From contig NZ_PDKF01000004.1 of NCBI RefSeq assembly GCF_004118855.1, positions 583,604 through 647,603 of the forward strand: a stretch of 64,000 nt of DNA. Direction: 5' to 3'. This DNA is from Arcobacter sp. CECT 8983. GTDB taxonomy: Bacteria > Campylobacterota > Campylobacteria > Campylobacterales > Arcobacteraceae. Within the stretch, counting starts at the first letter, position 1. Each line of letters starts with the position of its first letter. Shown in pieces: positions 30,039-38,715 of this stretch. The notes under the pieces were generated by a model. The model searched no databases, had not been told where the DNA came from, and was given only the letters and a program-made list of their open reading frames with translations. The position numbers were made by a program, and so were the translations under genes.

Positions 30039-32651
30039 ATATTAAATAAAATAATTTTATTAAATAGTGCAAAATATCATAAAGCAGTTATATCATTTGA
30101 TGATGTAGATTCTATTCAGATTGTTGGTAAAAATAATATTGGTAAAACATCGCTAATTAGTGTATTGAATTTTTTATATATGCCAAATCAAAATGATTGG
30201 AACTTTGATCATAATCCACTGATGACATTAAAGTATTATTTTAAAAAGTTAGATAAAAACTATATCATTTTTGAAATATTTAAAAATAGTTACTTTTGTA
30301 TTTTAATAAAAAGAAATGATAACAATAAACTTGAATATTATAAGATTAACTCTTCTTATGATGATATTGAAAATAGCTTTTTTGAAAAACGAGAAGATGG
30401 TAATCTTCTTTTAGATTTTGAAACGATACAATCTAATTTGATAGAAAATATAGAAGAGCTAGATTTAAATAAATTTAAAGCACTATTATACGGTAAATCA
30501 AAAAGAGAAAAAACTATTATTTGGTTAAACGATAATAGTACACAAAAAACATTTAGCAAAATTTATAAATATCTATTGAATACAAAGTTGATTTCTAATG
30601 AAAAAGTGAAAGAATCACTTTTAATAGCTGATAAAAAGCATGAAGAGATAAGAGAATTTACCACTAGTGACAATCAAAAGATAGAAGATATTAAAAGGCA
30701 CCAAAATTATATTGGTAAGTTAAAAAGTATTAAAAAAGATTTTTTTGAATTTAAAGATAAGGTTGAAGAATATTATATTAAAAACGAGAACCTCAATAGT
30801 TTTTATCTAAGCTTCAATACTCTTTATAATGAAGAGTTTAATAGAGTTATTCAAGAAAAAAATACTTTAATACTAGCCGTGGAAAATACTCAATCAGAAC
30901 AAATTAAACCACTTGAAAAAGAAAAATCTGATCTTGATATAAAATTTGGTACTTGCTTAGCAAATATACAAAGTGTAATAAAAAACCATACTAATAAAGA
31001 ACAAGAAATATTAAAAATAGAAAAATATGATTCAATTGAATTATTACAAGCTTCATTACAAAATATCGAAACAGAAAAAAAGAACTTAGAATATGATTTA
31101 TCCCAAATAGAAAGAGAGAACTATACTCAAGAAAAGATACAAGGACTTATATCTAAACAAAAAACAGATATAGATCAACTAGAAGCTCAAATAAATAACT
31201 TTGAAAACCTATTAATACACCATATCGCAGAAGATGAGAAAATAAAAAAAGTCATCAACAATGTAGTCTCTGATAAGATTTTAAATTTGGATAAAGAAAA
31301 AATTATCTCTATCATTAGAAGTGTAGATGAAAATATTTTAAATATTTTTGATGGAAAAATTGATATATCTAATATAAAAGAAAGAGATTTTATAACTATA
31401 GATAGTTTAAATACCCAATTACAAAAGACTAAAAAAGAGTTAGAAAAATATACATCTATACACACAAATATTCAAAATTTTAATGATAAACAAAATATAT
31501 TAAAACAATTAGAAAAAGATATAAAAACTATAAACTCACAAATTGAAGAGATTGAAAAGTTACCAAAACTTAAAGAAGAGTTATTAAAGTTTGAAAACGA
31601 AAAGAAAAAATTAGAAGATGAAAAACAGGATATAGAAAAAGAGAAAGAAAAATTAAAAAAGCAAATTGAAGAAATTAAAGCTTCTATTGAAGAGAAAAAT
31701 AAAACTATTAAAAACTATGAAGAGCGATTAAAAACTTTAGAGATTTACTATAAAGGTTTTGAGGATGAATTACAGAACTTGCAATTAAATTTTAAGGATG
31801 AAAAACCTGATAAATCAATTGATGATTTAGTCACTAATATAAAGACTTTGAAAACAACTTTATATACTTTAAAAAGTAAAAAAGATAGTGAATTTTTTAA
31901 ATTAAAAAATATTTTACAAAAAGAACACTCTTACGAAAAGGAATTTATAAAAGAGATTGAAGAGGAGTTGTCTTCTATCAAAGATAGGCAAAACTCAATC
32001 GATACACTTATTGATTCTATAACCAATGATATTAGTAAACCTACTAGTGATTTTTTAAAACATTTGGAACAATTTGAAGGCTATATCTCATCCATAAATA
32101 CCAAATTTAAAAAATATAAAATATCTGATTTAGAGTCAATCGAGATTAAACTTCATCCAAATAAAATTTTAATCAATGAATTAAAACTAATATCAAATAT
32201 AGACAAAAACACTCTTTTTCAAGATGATTATAATCAAAAAATAGAGATTTTAAAAGAGTATATTGGTAAATCTAAGAAGTTTCATTTATCTGATCTATTT
32301 GATATAAATTTTATAATCAATGGGAATGTGGCAAACCTAAATAAACAAACTGAATCAAATGGAACGGATAGAATACTTAAAGTTACACTTTTTATTTTAA
32401 TAATGAGAGATTTAATCGTTCAGGATAGTGATAATAAATTAGTAATTTATATAGATGAACTAGGTGAAGTTGATGATGATAATATTTATGAGCTAATTAA
32501 AAGATGTAAAGAAAATAACTTTATTCCAATATTTGCAGCCCCTGACAAAAAGCCACATATTGATAAATATTATGACTTGATCGAAGATAGCAGTACAAAA
32601 AAAATTACAGTTGATGATAGTAGGGCAATTTATGTCAAAGATAGAGTTTGA
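30039..32651 (+). CDS. Compact SMC-like ATPase (JetC/MksB-like)
   Basis: About 870 residues. The Walker A motif IVGKNNIGKTSL lies near residue 30, long Glu/Lys-rich coiled coils span roughly 160-700, a signature-like NGTDRILK is near 775 and Walker B LVIYIDELGEV near 800. This is the head-coil-head layout of SMC/Rad50 proteins, but shorter than most JetC or MukB. The Walker A part is in frame, yet no ATG, GTG or TTG precedes it after the stop at 30033-30035. AAAGGA at 30027-30032 points to an ATA at 30039 as start; starting at the first TTG (30165) would lose Walker A. It overlaps the next gene by 20 bases. Role in plasmid or foreign DNA defence is inferred from its partners. Confidence 0.8.
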   Translation: MLNKIILLNSAKYHKAVISFDDVDSIQIVGKNNIGKTSLISVLNFLYMPNQNDWNFDHNPLMTLKYYFKKLDKNYIIFEIFKNSYFCILIKRNDNNKLEYYKINSSYDDIENSFFEKREDGNLLLDFETIQSNLIENIEELDLNKFKALLYGKSKREKTIIWLNDNSTQKTFSKIYKYLLNTKLISNEKVKESLLIADKKHEEIREFTTSDNQKIEDIKRHQNYIGKLKSIKKDFFEFKDKVEEYYIKNENLNSFYLSFNTLYNEEFNRVIQEKNTLILAVENTQSEQIKPLEKEKSDLDIKFGTCLANIQSVIKNHTNKEQEILKIEKYDSIELLQASLQNIETEKKNLEYDLSQIERENYTQEKIQGLISKQKTDIDQLEAQINNFENLLIHHIAEDEKIKKVINNVVSDKILNLDKEKIISIIRSVDENILNIFDGKIDISNIKERDFITIDSLNTQLQKTKKELEKYTSIHTNIQNFNDKQNILKQLEKDIKTINSQIEEIEKLPKLKEELLKFENEKKKLEDEKQDIEKEKEKLKKQIEEIKASIEEKNKTIKNYEERLKTLEIYYKGFEDELQNLQLNFKDEKPDKSIDDLVTNIKTLKTTLYTLKSKKDSEFFKLKNILQKEHSYEKEFIKEIEEELSSIKDRQNSIDTLIDSITNDISKPTSDFLKHLEQFEGYISSINTKFKKYKISDLESIEIKLHPNKILINELKLISNIDKNTLFQDDYNQKIEILKEYIGKSKKFHLSDLFDINFIINGNVANLNKQTESNGTDRILKVTLFILIMRDLIVQDSDNKLVIYIDELGEVDDDNIYELIKRCKENNFIPIFAAPDKKPHIDKYYDLIEDSSTKKITVDDSRAIYVKDRV

Positions 32652-33426
32652 ATTTTATACTAAATTAAAAAATAATCGAATGGCAAAAAAGCCAATTCCT
32701 ACAACAATAAAGAACTCTTCTATTTTCAAAAGTTTAGTTAATTCAAAAATTATTGAGCCTATACAAAGGGGAAAAGGTTATATTAAAATATTAAATGAAA
32801 AAAAATTTAATGTATTTTATTTGAAAAAATTTCCAAACCCAGGTTGTGAAATAAAAACAGAAATTGATAATCAAAAAAAATTTAAAAATACAAAATCAAC
32901 CCATATTGAAAAAGATAGAGTTATTTTTATTCGTGGATTTAAAGATATTGTAATTAATGATAAAAAGACAGATTTAAACCAAATTACATCTGAGCATAAG
33001 CTTTTTAGCACAATCTTACAAAACCTTACGACTCAAAAACTATGCTTTGTAGAAAACTTAGAGCCTTTTTTAAACATTGAAAAACTATTGGGGAAAGATT
33101 ATATTTATGTTCACTTTTACGGTAGATTTCCAAAAAAAGAGATACTTGAAAAAATAGCGTGTGAAGAGTATTTGCATTTTGGGGATTATGATTTTGTAGG
33201 ACTTAGTGAATATTTAAAAGCAAATACAGTTTATAAAAATGCCAAACTATATATCCCTGATAACTTTGAGCATTTATTTGATGAGTATTCAACCCCAAGA
33301 AAAAAGAAAGACACTATTTACAAAAATATAAAAGAAACACATAATCAAGAAGTGATTTATATAGTAAACAAAATTAAAAATAGCAATAAAATCTTAGAGC
33401 AGCAAATTATAATGGATAAGTTATGA
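32632..33426 (+). CDS. Toprim-domain protein, JetD-like (DUF2220-type)
   Basis: About 264 residues. The C-terminal half has the topoisomerase VI-like Toprim pattern: a glutamate in FVENLEPF (near residue 140), then HFYGR, and the metal-binding DxD in HFGDYDFVGL (near 185), then LYIPDNFEHL. This matches the JetD/MksG DNA-cleaving subunit. The N-terminus looks like a basic winged helix. I use the ATG at 32632 because AGGG lies six bases upstream and the protein begins MSKIEFEF. It overlaps the ATPase gene upstream and the next gene by ATGA. Confidence 0.72.
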   Translation: MSKIEFEFYTKLKNNRMAKKPIPTTIKNSSIFKSLVNSKIIEPIQRGKGYIKILNEKKFNVFYLKKFPNPGCEIKTEIDNQKKFKNTKSTHIEKDRVIFIRGFKDIVINDKKTDLNQITSEHKLFSTILQNLTTQKLCFVENLEPFLNIEKLLGKDYIYVHFYGRFPKKEILEKIACEEYLHFGDYDFVGLSEYLKANTVYKNAKLYIPDNFEHLFDEYSTPRKKKDTIYKNIKETHNQEVIYIVNKIKNSNKILEQQIIMDKL

Positions 33427-34595
33427 TTGATCCAAAAAAAATATTAAGATTTTTAGAAGAGTATTTTGATGAAATCAAAACTATATATAAAATTAATAAA
33501 CAAAATGGGGTGATACTTAAAGAAGAGTGCGAAACTATTTTTAATAGTAGTAATGTATTGATTGATAACTTAATAGAATATGAGATAATCGAGCAAAGAG
33601 TTGATGATACTTTTACACTTAATGAAACTTATGGTGGTTTTATCTCTTTTTTACTAGATGATTTTTCTCTTGATATGCCAGAACAGATTGAAAAATATTA
33701 TAAGTCATTGGATTCTTTATATAGAAAATTGAAAGTCTCAAACAATAAAAATGAAACTATAAAAACAATAGAAGCATTAAATGATGAAATAAATAAATTT
33801 GAAAATCAATTACGAAAAAACATTACTAAGCTAATAAAAGAAACCAAATATATAAAAGCAAATAATCAAAAACTTGATTATCCCAAAAAACTTCAAAAGG
33901 CTTCACAGCTTACAACAACTTATATTGAGCCATTAAATATTATTTTGCAGAACCATAGTGAATCCATTTTATATATTATTGATAATATTATTGACGAATC
34001 TAGTAAACAAAGATTTAGCAATAATGATGAAAATTTAAAAAAGATTTATACAAAACTTTATAATACATATTATCAAACTAAAAAAGAGATACTGAATCAA
34101 AATAGACTTTTAATAAATGAAGTTATACCACTGCTTGATAGAATAAAATCAGGTAGCGATATTCTAACAGGTTTTATTAACTTCTTAAATAACAATACTG
34201 CATATAATGTACCTGTCCTTTTGGATAAACAAAGGGATAAAACATATTCAACAAATGCAGAATATGAAGCACAAAATGTTTGGGAGGGATATATCGGTAT
34301 AAACGAAGATGTCATTATTTCCAAGACACCACCTTTAGAAAATATTTGGATTTATGATAAACAAAAATATAAAAATAAAATGCTTAAGTCCTTGCCGATA
34401 GAAAACTTTTATATTTGGATATATGAAGAGTTGAGAGATGAATTGGATATAATTCAAAGTAAAAACTTCTTAGATTTATCAAAATTAATTTTTGATAAAG
34501 ATATAGAAATTGAATACACAAATCAAAGAATAGATATAGATTTAGCAGATAAAATTATAAATGTACCAACTATTAAAATTAGGAGTTTAAATTGA
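33423..34595 (+). CDS. Probable kleisin-like subunit (JetA/MksF-like)
   Basis: 390 residues, mostly helical, with an N-terminal winged-helix-like segment (about 1-75), a long middle helical region (about 90-260) and a small C-terminal domain. No catalytic motif. Size, helical character and place beside SMC-like and MukE-like genes suggest the kleisin that bridges the SMC heads. Direct sequence similarity is not obvious to me, so this is mainly from context. ATGA and TTGA overlaps couple it to both neighbours. Confidence 0.5.
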   Translation: MIDPKKILRFLEEYFDEIKTIYKINKQNGVILKEECETIFNSSNVLIDNLIEYEIIEQRVDDTFTLNETYGGFISFLLDDFSLDMPEQIEKYYKSLDSLYRKLKVSNNKNETIKTIEALNDEINKFENQLRKNITKLIKETKYIKANNQKLDYPKKLQKASQLTTTYIEPLNIILQNHSESILYIIDNIIDESSKQRFSNNDENLKKIYTKLYNTYYQTKKEILNQNRLLINEVIPLLDRIKSGSDILTGFINFLNNNTAYNVPVLLDKQRDKTYSTNAEYEAQNVWEGYIGINEDVIISKTPPLENIWIYDKQKYKNKMLKSLPIENFYIWIYEELRDELDIIQSKNFLDLSKLIFDKDIEIEYTNQRIDIDLADKIINVPTIKIRSLN

Positions 34596-35119
34596 ATTAT
34601 CCAACTAAACATTATGAAATTGTACAAAACCTACTAAACGGTAAATTTATTTTACATAAAGATGAAATCTTTGATATAGTGTCAGGTAATTATGATTTTT
34701 ATAAAATGTTTTTTAAAAAAAGTTTTAAATATGACCTAATTAAAACATCGGAAGTAATATATTTAGCTTCAGATAATACAAGTGAAAAGTTTTCAAGAAA
34801 TTTAATGTTAGTTTTGGCTATTTTAGTGGATTACATTAATCTGCAAGGGAAAGATATATACGAAGAGCTTTATAAAAGTTATAAAATCAGTGAAATCGAA
34901 AGTATAATTAAAAATTCAAGTTATAAAAGTGTATGTCGAAATATCGTAATAGAACAATTATTCAAAAATGATTGTCAAAAACGCAATATTATTAACTATA
35001 ATAGTGAATATGATACATTTCAATTTACTAGTGCAATAAATGTTTTTTTAGAACAAGCAAAAGATATATCAAAAATGAATTACATTGAAGAGGAAGAAGG
35101 ACAAAAAGAGTTAATATGA
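34592..35119 (+). CDS. Probable MukE/JetB-like subunit
   Basis: 175 residues, winged-helix-like and acidic at the C-terminus. Length and pattern (FYKMFFKKSFKYDLIKTSEVIYL, then LVLAILVDYI) fit the small MukE/DUF4194-type partner of kleisins. The start is TTG at 34592, supported by AGGAG at 34581-34585 and overlap with the previous stop. Assignment depends on context. Confidence 0.5.
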   Translation: MNYPTKHYEIVQNLLNGKFILHKDEIFDIVSGNYDFYKMFFKKSFKYDLIKTSEVIYLASDNTSEKFSRNLMLVLAILVDYINLQGKDIYEELYKSYKISEIESIIKNSSYKSVCRNIVIEQLFKNDCQKRNIINYNSEYDTFQFTSAINVFLEQAKDISKMNYIEEEEGQKELI

Positions 35120-35802
35120 AAAAACTAAACGAACTAACACTAAAACAAAGAGAAGAACTTTTTAGACAATTAAGAATATCAATCACACACCACTCAAACG
35201 CAATGGAAGGAACAACATTATCGTACGGTGAAACGAAAGAGTTATTAGAGCTTGGTCACACTGCAGGACATAAACCATTAGGTGAACAGCTTGTAATCTT
35301 AGGTTTTGCAAAAGCTTATGATGTCATAGTTCGTGAAGCTACAAATAAAGAAAATGTTATTGACAGTAGCTTTATAAAAGATATACATGCCATTATGTTT
35401 GAGGATGCTTTAAAAGTAGCACCTCAATATGTATCTAAACCAATAGGAGCATATAGATTAGATGAGCGATACATCAAAGGTGTAGATATAAAATTATCTT
35501 TACCACATATGATTTCAAACGATATTGAAAATTTATTATATAGATTTCAAAGTAATCAAATGAGTTTGCTAAATATATCAGAGTTCCATATATTATTTGA
35601 AAGAATCCATCCATTTGCAGATGGAAATGGAAGAGTAGGACGATTGATAATGGCATATCAAGCTATACAAAATAATATAGTTCCGCCACTTATTGAAAAT
35701 GAACATAGAGATGGTTATCTACAAGCGATAAATGATAAAGATGATTTGTGTGAGTTTTTAGATAGAAGCATCTCTAAAAGCTTAAAATTGATAGATTTAT
35801 AA
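35116..35802 (+). CDS. Fic-domain protein (probable AMP transferase) in the Wadjet-like operon
   Basis: Fic enzymes transfer AMP or related groups from nucleotides to target proteins. The full catalytic motif HPFADGNGRVGR is present near residue 155, and an N-terminal SNAMEGT matches the inhibitory S/TxxxE(G/N) helix, so the enzyme is probably auto-inhibited. Its ATG overlaps the previous stop (ATGA), making it the fifth coupled gene. A role as regulator or as a suicide module of the system is inferred; a stand-alone Fic caught in the operon is possible. Confidence 0.85.
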   Translation: MKKLNELTLKQREELFRQLRISITHHSNAMEGTTLSYGETKELLELGHTAGHKPLGEQLVILGFAKAYDVIVREATNKENVIDSSFIKDIHAIMFEDALKVAPQYVSKPIGAYRLDERYIKGVDIKLSLPHMISNDIENLLYRFQSNQMSLLNISEFHILFERIHPFADGNGRVGRLIMAYQAIQNNIVPPLIENEHRDGYLQAINDKDDLCEFLDRSISKSLKLIDL

Positions 35803-35825
35803 GTAAATTGTATAACAAAACCTAG

Positions 35826-35850
35826 CACCGAATAGTATACTCTGTCGGTG
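35826..35850. repeat. Small GC-rich inverted repeat after the Fic gene
   Basis: CACCGA and TCGGTG separated by 13 bases. It is more GC-rich than its surroundings and lies between the Fic and GNAT genes. No T-run follows, so it may be a weak stop signal or a recombination scar. Confidence 0.35.
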
Positions 35851-35880
35851 AAGTCAACTATTATATTTAAAGAATGAATC

Positions 35881-36321
35881 ATGAATATTCAAAAAGTTAC
35901 AAAAGAAAATTATCAGGAATTAATCAATGTCTGGGAAGCTTCTGTTAGAGCAACACATAATTTTTTACCAGAGGGAAAAATTGCAGAGTTAAAACTTCTG
36001 ATTTTGGAACAGTATTTTGATGCTGTTAATTTGCGTTGTTTTAAAGATAGTAACGATAAAATATTAGCATTTATTGGTGTTGCTGATTCGAAAATTGAAA
36101 TGTTATTTGTAGATCCAGATTATATCGGTCAAAAAATCGGTCGAAAGTTAACTAAATACGCCATTGAGAATTTTGGCGCATCAAAAGTTGACGTAAACGA
36201 ACAAAATCCCGATGCAATTGGTTTTTATCAGCGAATGGGATTTATTCAATCCGGTCGCTCTGTACTTGATGGACAAGGTAACCCATTTCCTTTAATAAAC
36301 ATGAAATTAAAGAAAATATAA
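35881..36321 (+). CDS. GNAT-family N-acetyltransferase
   Basis: Acetyl-CoA-dependent acetyltransferase of 146 residues. The acetyl-CoA loop is in VDPDYIGQKIGRKLTKYAIE, and EQNPDAIGFYQRMGF is the usual C-terminal motif. The substrate is unknown. Its codons (CGC, CCC, CCG) are richer in C and G than neighbours, suggesting recent transfer. It sits between short TATAACAAA direct repeats at 35811-35819 and 36317-36325. Confidence 0.85.
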   Translation: MNIQKVTKENYQELINVWEASVRATHNFLPEGKIAELKLLILEQYFDAVNLRCFKDSNDKILAFIGVADSKIEMLFVDPDYIGQKIGRKLTKYAIENFGASKVDVNEQNPDAIGFYQRMGFIQSGRSVLDGQGNPFPLINMKLKKI

Positions 36322-36326
36322 CAAAT

Positions 36327-36495
36327 CAGAGGAGCCAATAAATTACTCTATGGGGAATTATCGACTCATATTAAATATTATACAAAAAACGATTCAAATG
36401 ACATGGATGAAGCAGTACTAAAAGTAAAAATGCTGAACCCACCATTAGATGATGAAAATAATGATAAATATCATCATAAATTAAAAAGTGTATAG
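36327..36495 (+). pseudogene. Gene remnant after the GNAT gene
   Basis: An open frame without a start codon runs through IRGANKLLYGELST and LKVKMLNPPLDDEN to a TAG. It looks coding-like, but I could not place it in a family. It may be the tail of a lost gene. Low certainty. Confidence 0.3.
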
Positions 36496-36574
36496 AAAAA
36501 TATAAATTACCATTACCAAGCAAGGTATAATAAAACAATAAAATTAATATAATTTCAATTCACTACATTTATGT

Positions 36575-36580
36575 TATAAT
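36575..36580 (+). promoter_or_regulatory. Extended -10 promoter of the toxin-antitoxin pair
   Basis: TGTTATAAT fits the extended TGnTATAAT form and is 27 bases before the antitoxin start. No clear -35. Confidence 0.6.
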
Positions 36581-36607
36581 CAAAAATAAAATTCAATGGA
36601 GTTTATT

Positions 36608-36787
36608 ATGACTGCACCAAAACAAGAAGCTAAAAAAGTTATTGATTCTTTGCCAGATGATTCATCTTATGATGAAATATTAAAAGAATTAGCTTTTGAT
36701 AGAATGATTCAAAAGGGTTTAAAAGATTCAAAGGATAATAAAACCATTTCAAACGATGAAATGAAAAATAGAATCAAACAATGGTAA
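36608..36787 (+). CDS. Antitoxin of a ParE/RelE-type module
   Basis: 59-residue acidic protein starting MTAPKQEAKKVIDSLPDDSSYDE. I use the second ATG because GGAG lies six bases before it. Antitoxins of this kind bind their toxin through the C-terminal helix and often repress their own promoter. Its end overlaps the toxin start by seven bases. Confidence 0.75.
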   Translation: MTAPKQEAKKVIDSLPDDSSYDEILKELAFDRMIQKGLKDSKDNKTISNDEMKNRIKQW

Positions 36788-37074
36788 ATATAAATTGGAC
36801 AAATGAAGCAGAATTTTGGTTAAAAGATATTCATGATTATATAGCACTAGATAAAAAATCTATTGCTAAAAAAGTTGTCAATGAAATTTTTAATAAAGTT
36901 CAAATCTTACAATCTTTTCCAAAAATTGGATATGAATATCTAAATGATGAAAATAAAGAAATTAGAATACTCCTTTATGGGCATTATCGTATTGCTTATT
37001 TAATTAAAAATGAAAATACAATAGATATTTTAGGTGTATTTCATGGAGCATTAGATATTGAAAGGTATTTATAA
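36781..37074 (+). CDS. ParE/RelE-superfamily toxin
   Basis: 97 residues beginning VNINWTNEAEFWLKDIHDYI, then a FPKIGYEY turn and RILLYGHYRIAYLI strand, which is the ParE-like pattern. ParE toxins poison DNA gyrase and RelE toxins cut mRNA; which applies here cannot be told. Coupled to the antitoxin upstream. Confidence 0.82.
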   Translation: MVNINWTNEAEFWLKDIHDYIALDKKSIAKKVVNEIFNKVQILQSFPKIGYEYLNDENKEIRILLYGHYRIAYLIKNENTIDILGVFHGALDIERYL

Positions 37075-37182
37075 TCCATATCAAAACCTTAGAAAAAAAA
37101 CAAAGATGTGCTTGTAATAGTTTAAAGTTTATCTTATAAACTAAGAAAAAAATAGATTTGAATTAGCAAGTATAAAATAGCT

Positions 37183-37818
37183 TTAATTTTGAGTATTTTT
37201 TATTTGCAATAAAGAAAAACCTAAACCTACAAATATTCCACCAGTAATCCTATGAAACCAAGTCATAAAGTTTTGTTTTTTAAACAATCCTTTTGTTGAT
37301 TTTGCCGCAAAACCATAAATACAAAGAATAAAAAAAGAAAAAAACATAAATATTCCAGTCATAATAAAAAACTGAGGCGTAATGCTACTTTTTAGATTTA
37401 AAAACTGTGGAAAAAGTGCTATAAAAAATATTATTGGCTTGGGGTTTGTAACAGCCAAAAAGAAAGATTCTAAAAAAGTTTTTTTCAAACTTTTGTCTAT
37501 CTTTATATTTTCATCTTTTTTTAGTTTTAAAGAAGATGCATTTTTAAACTGTTTTATTCCTAGATAAATCAAATATCCAGCTCCAACTATTTTTACAATC
37601 ATAAATAAAGTTGAAGAAGTAAGTAAAATAATACCTAACCCAGAAATAGAAACAGAAGATAAAATAAATAAACCTAATATATTTGCAAAAGAAGATGTAG
37701 TAACTGTACGCATATCGTGCACTAATCCATTTGTAATAGCTAAAAAAACAGCAGGACCAGGACTAATTACATAAAAAAAAGCAACAATAGAATATAAAAA
37801 AAGTGTATGTAAATCCAT
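37183..37818 (-). CDS. LysE/RhtB-family amino acid exporter
   Basis: Inner-membrane exporter of about six helices and 211 residues. SPGPAVFLAITNGLVHD at the N-terminus and the GxxYLIYLGIKQF segment are family marks. The exported amino acid is unknown. Confidence 0.88.
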   Translation of the reverse strand: MDLHTLFLYSIVAFFYVISPGPAVFLAITNGLVHDMRTVTTSSFANILGLFILSSVSISGLGIILLTSSTLFMIVKIVGAGYLIYLGIKQFKNASSLKLKKDENIKIDKSLKKTFLESFFLAVTNPKPIIFFIALFPQFLNLKSSITPQFFIMTGIFMFFSFFILCIYGFAAKSTKGLFKKQNFMTWFHRITGGIFVGLGFSLLQIKNTQN

Positions 37819-37885
37819 AAGTATATCCTTGTATGGAATTTATTAAATTATAGCTAAATAATGTGATACTCAATATATTAATTGA

Positions 37886-38014
37886 TTATTTTTTATATAT
37901 AGTACCAATTGATTGAGCAAATTGTTTTTCTATTCCTTTTGGGTCTTTTTCTAATCCCTTTTTTATAGACTTTGAAAAATCATCTGGATAAACCTCTTCT
38001 TTATTTGCTTCTAT
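37886..38014 (-). pseudogene. Small truncated gene remnant
   Basis: Reading on the minus strand gives about 42 codons with EEVYPDDFSKSIKKG and LEKDPKGIEKQF up to a TAA stop, but a TAA lies directly upstream and there is no start codon. It looks like the C-terminal end of a lost gene at the right border of the accessory island. Confidence 0.45.
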
Positions 38015-38026
38015 TTAGAAAATCAA

Positions 38027-38051
38027 AAAGAGGAAAAAACTTCCCCTCTTT
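38027..38051 (-). terminator. Terminator after the DUF3144 gene
   Basis: On the minus strand AAAGAGG pairs with CCTCTTT and is followed by further T residues, just past the stop of the gene at 38058. Confidence 0.75.
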
Positions 38052-38057
38052 AACTAA

Positions 38058-38345
38058 TTACTGAGGATTTTGTGAAAAATCATGTGTAACAGCAAAGTTA
38101 TTTAAATGCTCTTCTAAAGCTAATTTATACTCATTTACAAAGTATTCCATTATCTTCTCTTTTTCTGCTAGCATATCTTCAGCACTATCAAATGATGTAC
38201 ATGTCATATACGTAGTAAATCTAGCTGAACCATACATAAGTGAAGCACTTACTTCACCTAATGTTAATCCTCTTTCTAATTGTTTATTTGCAACTTCAAT
38301 ATGTTCATCCGCTCTTTGTAAAAATTCATTTGTTTTTTCGCTCAT
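38058..38345 (-). CDS. DUF3144 family protein
   Basis: 95-residue helical protein of unknown function. ADEHIEVANKQL, then SASLMYGSARF near the middle are the family features. No signal or membrane segment. Conserved hypothetical in many proteobacteria. Confidence 0.85.
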   Translation of the reverse strand: MSEKTNEFLQRADEHIEVANKQLERGLTLGEVSASLMYGSARFTTYMTCTSFDSAEDMLAEKEKIMEYFVNEYKLALEEHLNNFAVTHDFSQNPQ

Positions 38346-38495
38346 AAAATTTCCTATTTTTTATTTGAATTATAGTGAAAGAATAGTTATAAAATGCATT
38401 TTTAGAAAAATTTATTTATTTTTTAAATGTTAAAATAAGTCTATTCTTTTATTAACTTTTTACTACAATACCAAACTTTAAATACAAGGCTACAA

Positions 38496-38702
38496 ATGGC
38501 AAAAAGTCAAAACTCTAATAGTGTAAAAAGTTCAAAAGTAGATCTAATCAAATTAGGTAGTAATTCTACTCCAAAAGCTTTTTCAAAAGATACAACAGTA
38601 AAAGAACAAGTGGTAAATGCAAGAAAAGCTGCAAGTTTAAACAAAGCCAAAGCAAAGAAAAAAGCCAAAATGGCAAAGGCATCTAGAAAAAAAGCTAGAT
38701 AG
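38496..38702 (+). CDS. Small lysine-rich protein
   Basis: 68 residues with a very basic C-terminal half (KAKAKKKAKMAKASRKKAR), Ser/Asn-rich N-terminus and no cysteine. It could bind nucleic acid, like other small basic proteins, but nothing in the sequence proves this. Start is plausible, with ACAAGG some distance upstream. Confidence 0.6.
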   Translation: MAKSQNSNSVKSSKVDLIKLGSNSTPKAFSKDTTVKEQVVNARKAASLNKAKAKKKAKMAKASRKKAR

Positions 38703-38715
38703 ATTAGAAGTCTTT

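Noticed and set aside
35811-36325. Possible integron-like cassette around the GNAT gene (TATAACAAA at both ends)
   Set aside because: attC sites need paired R' and R'' boxes with a GTTRRRY end and a long hairpin. Neither was found, and the 9-base repeat could arise by chance in this AT-rich DNA.
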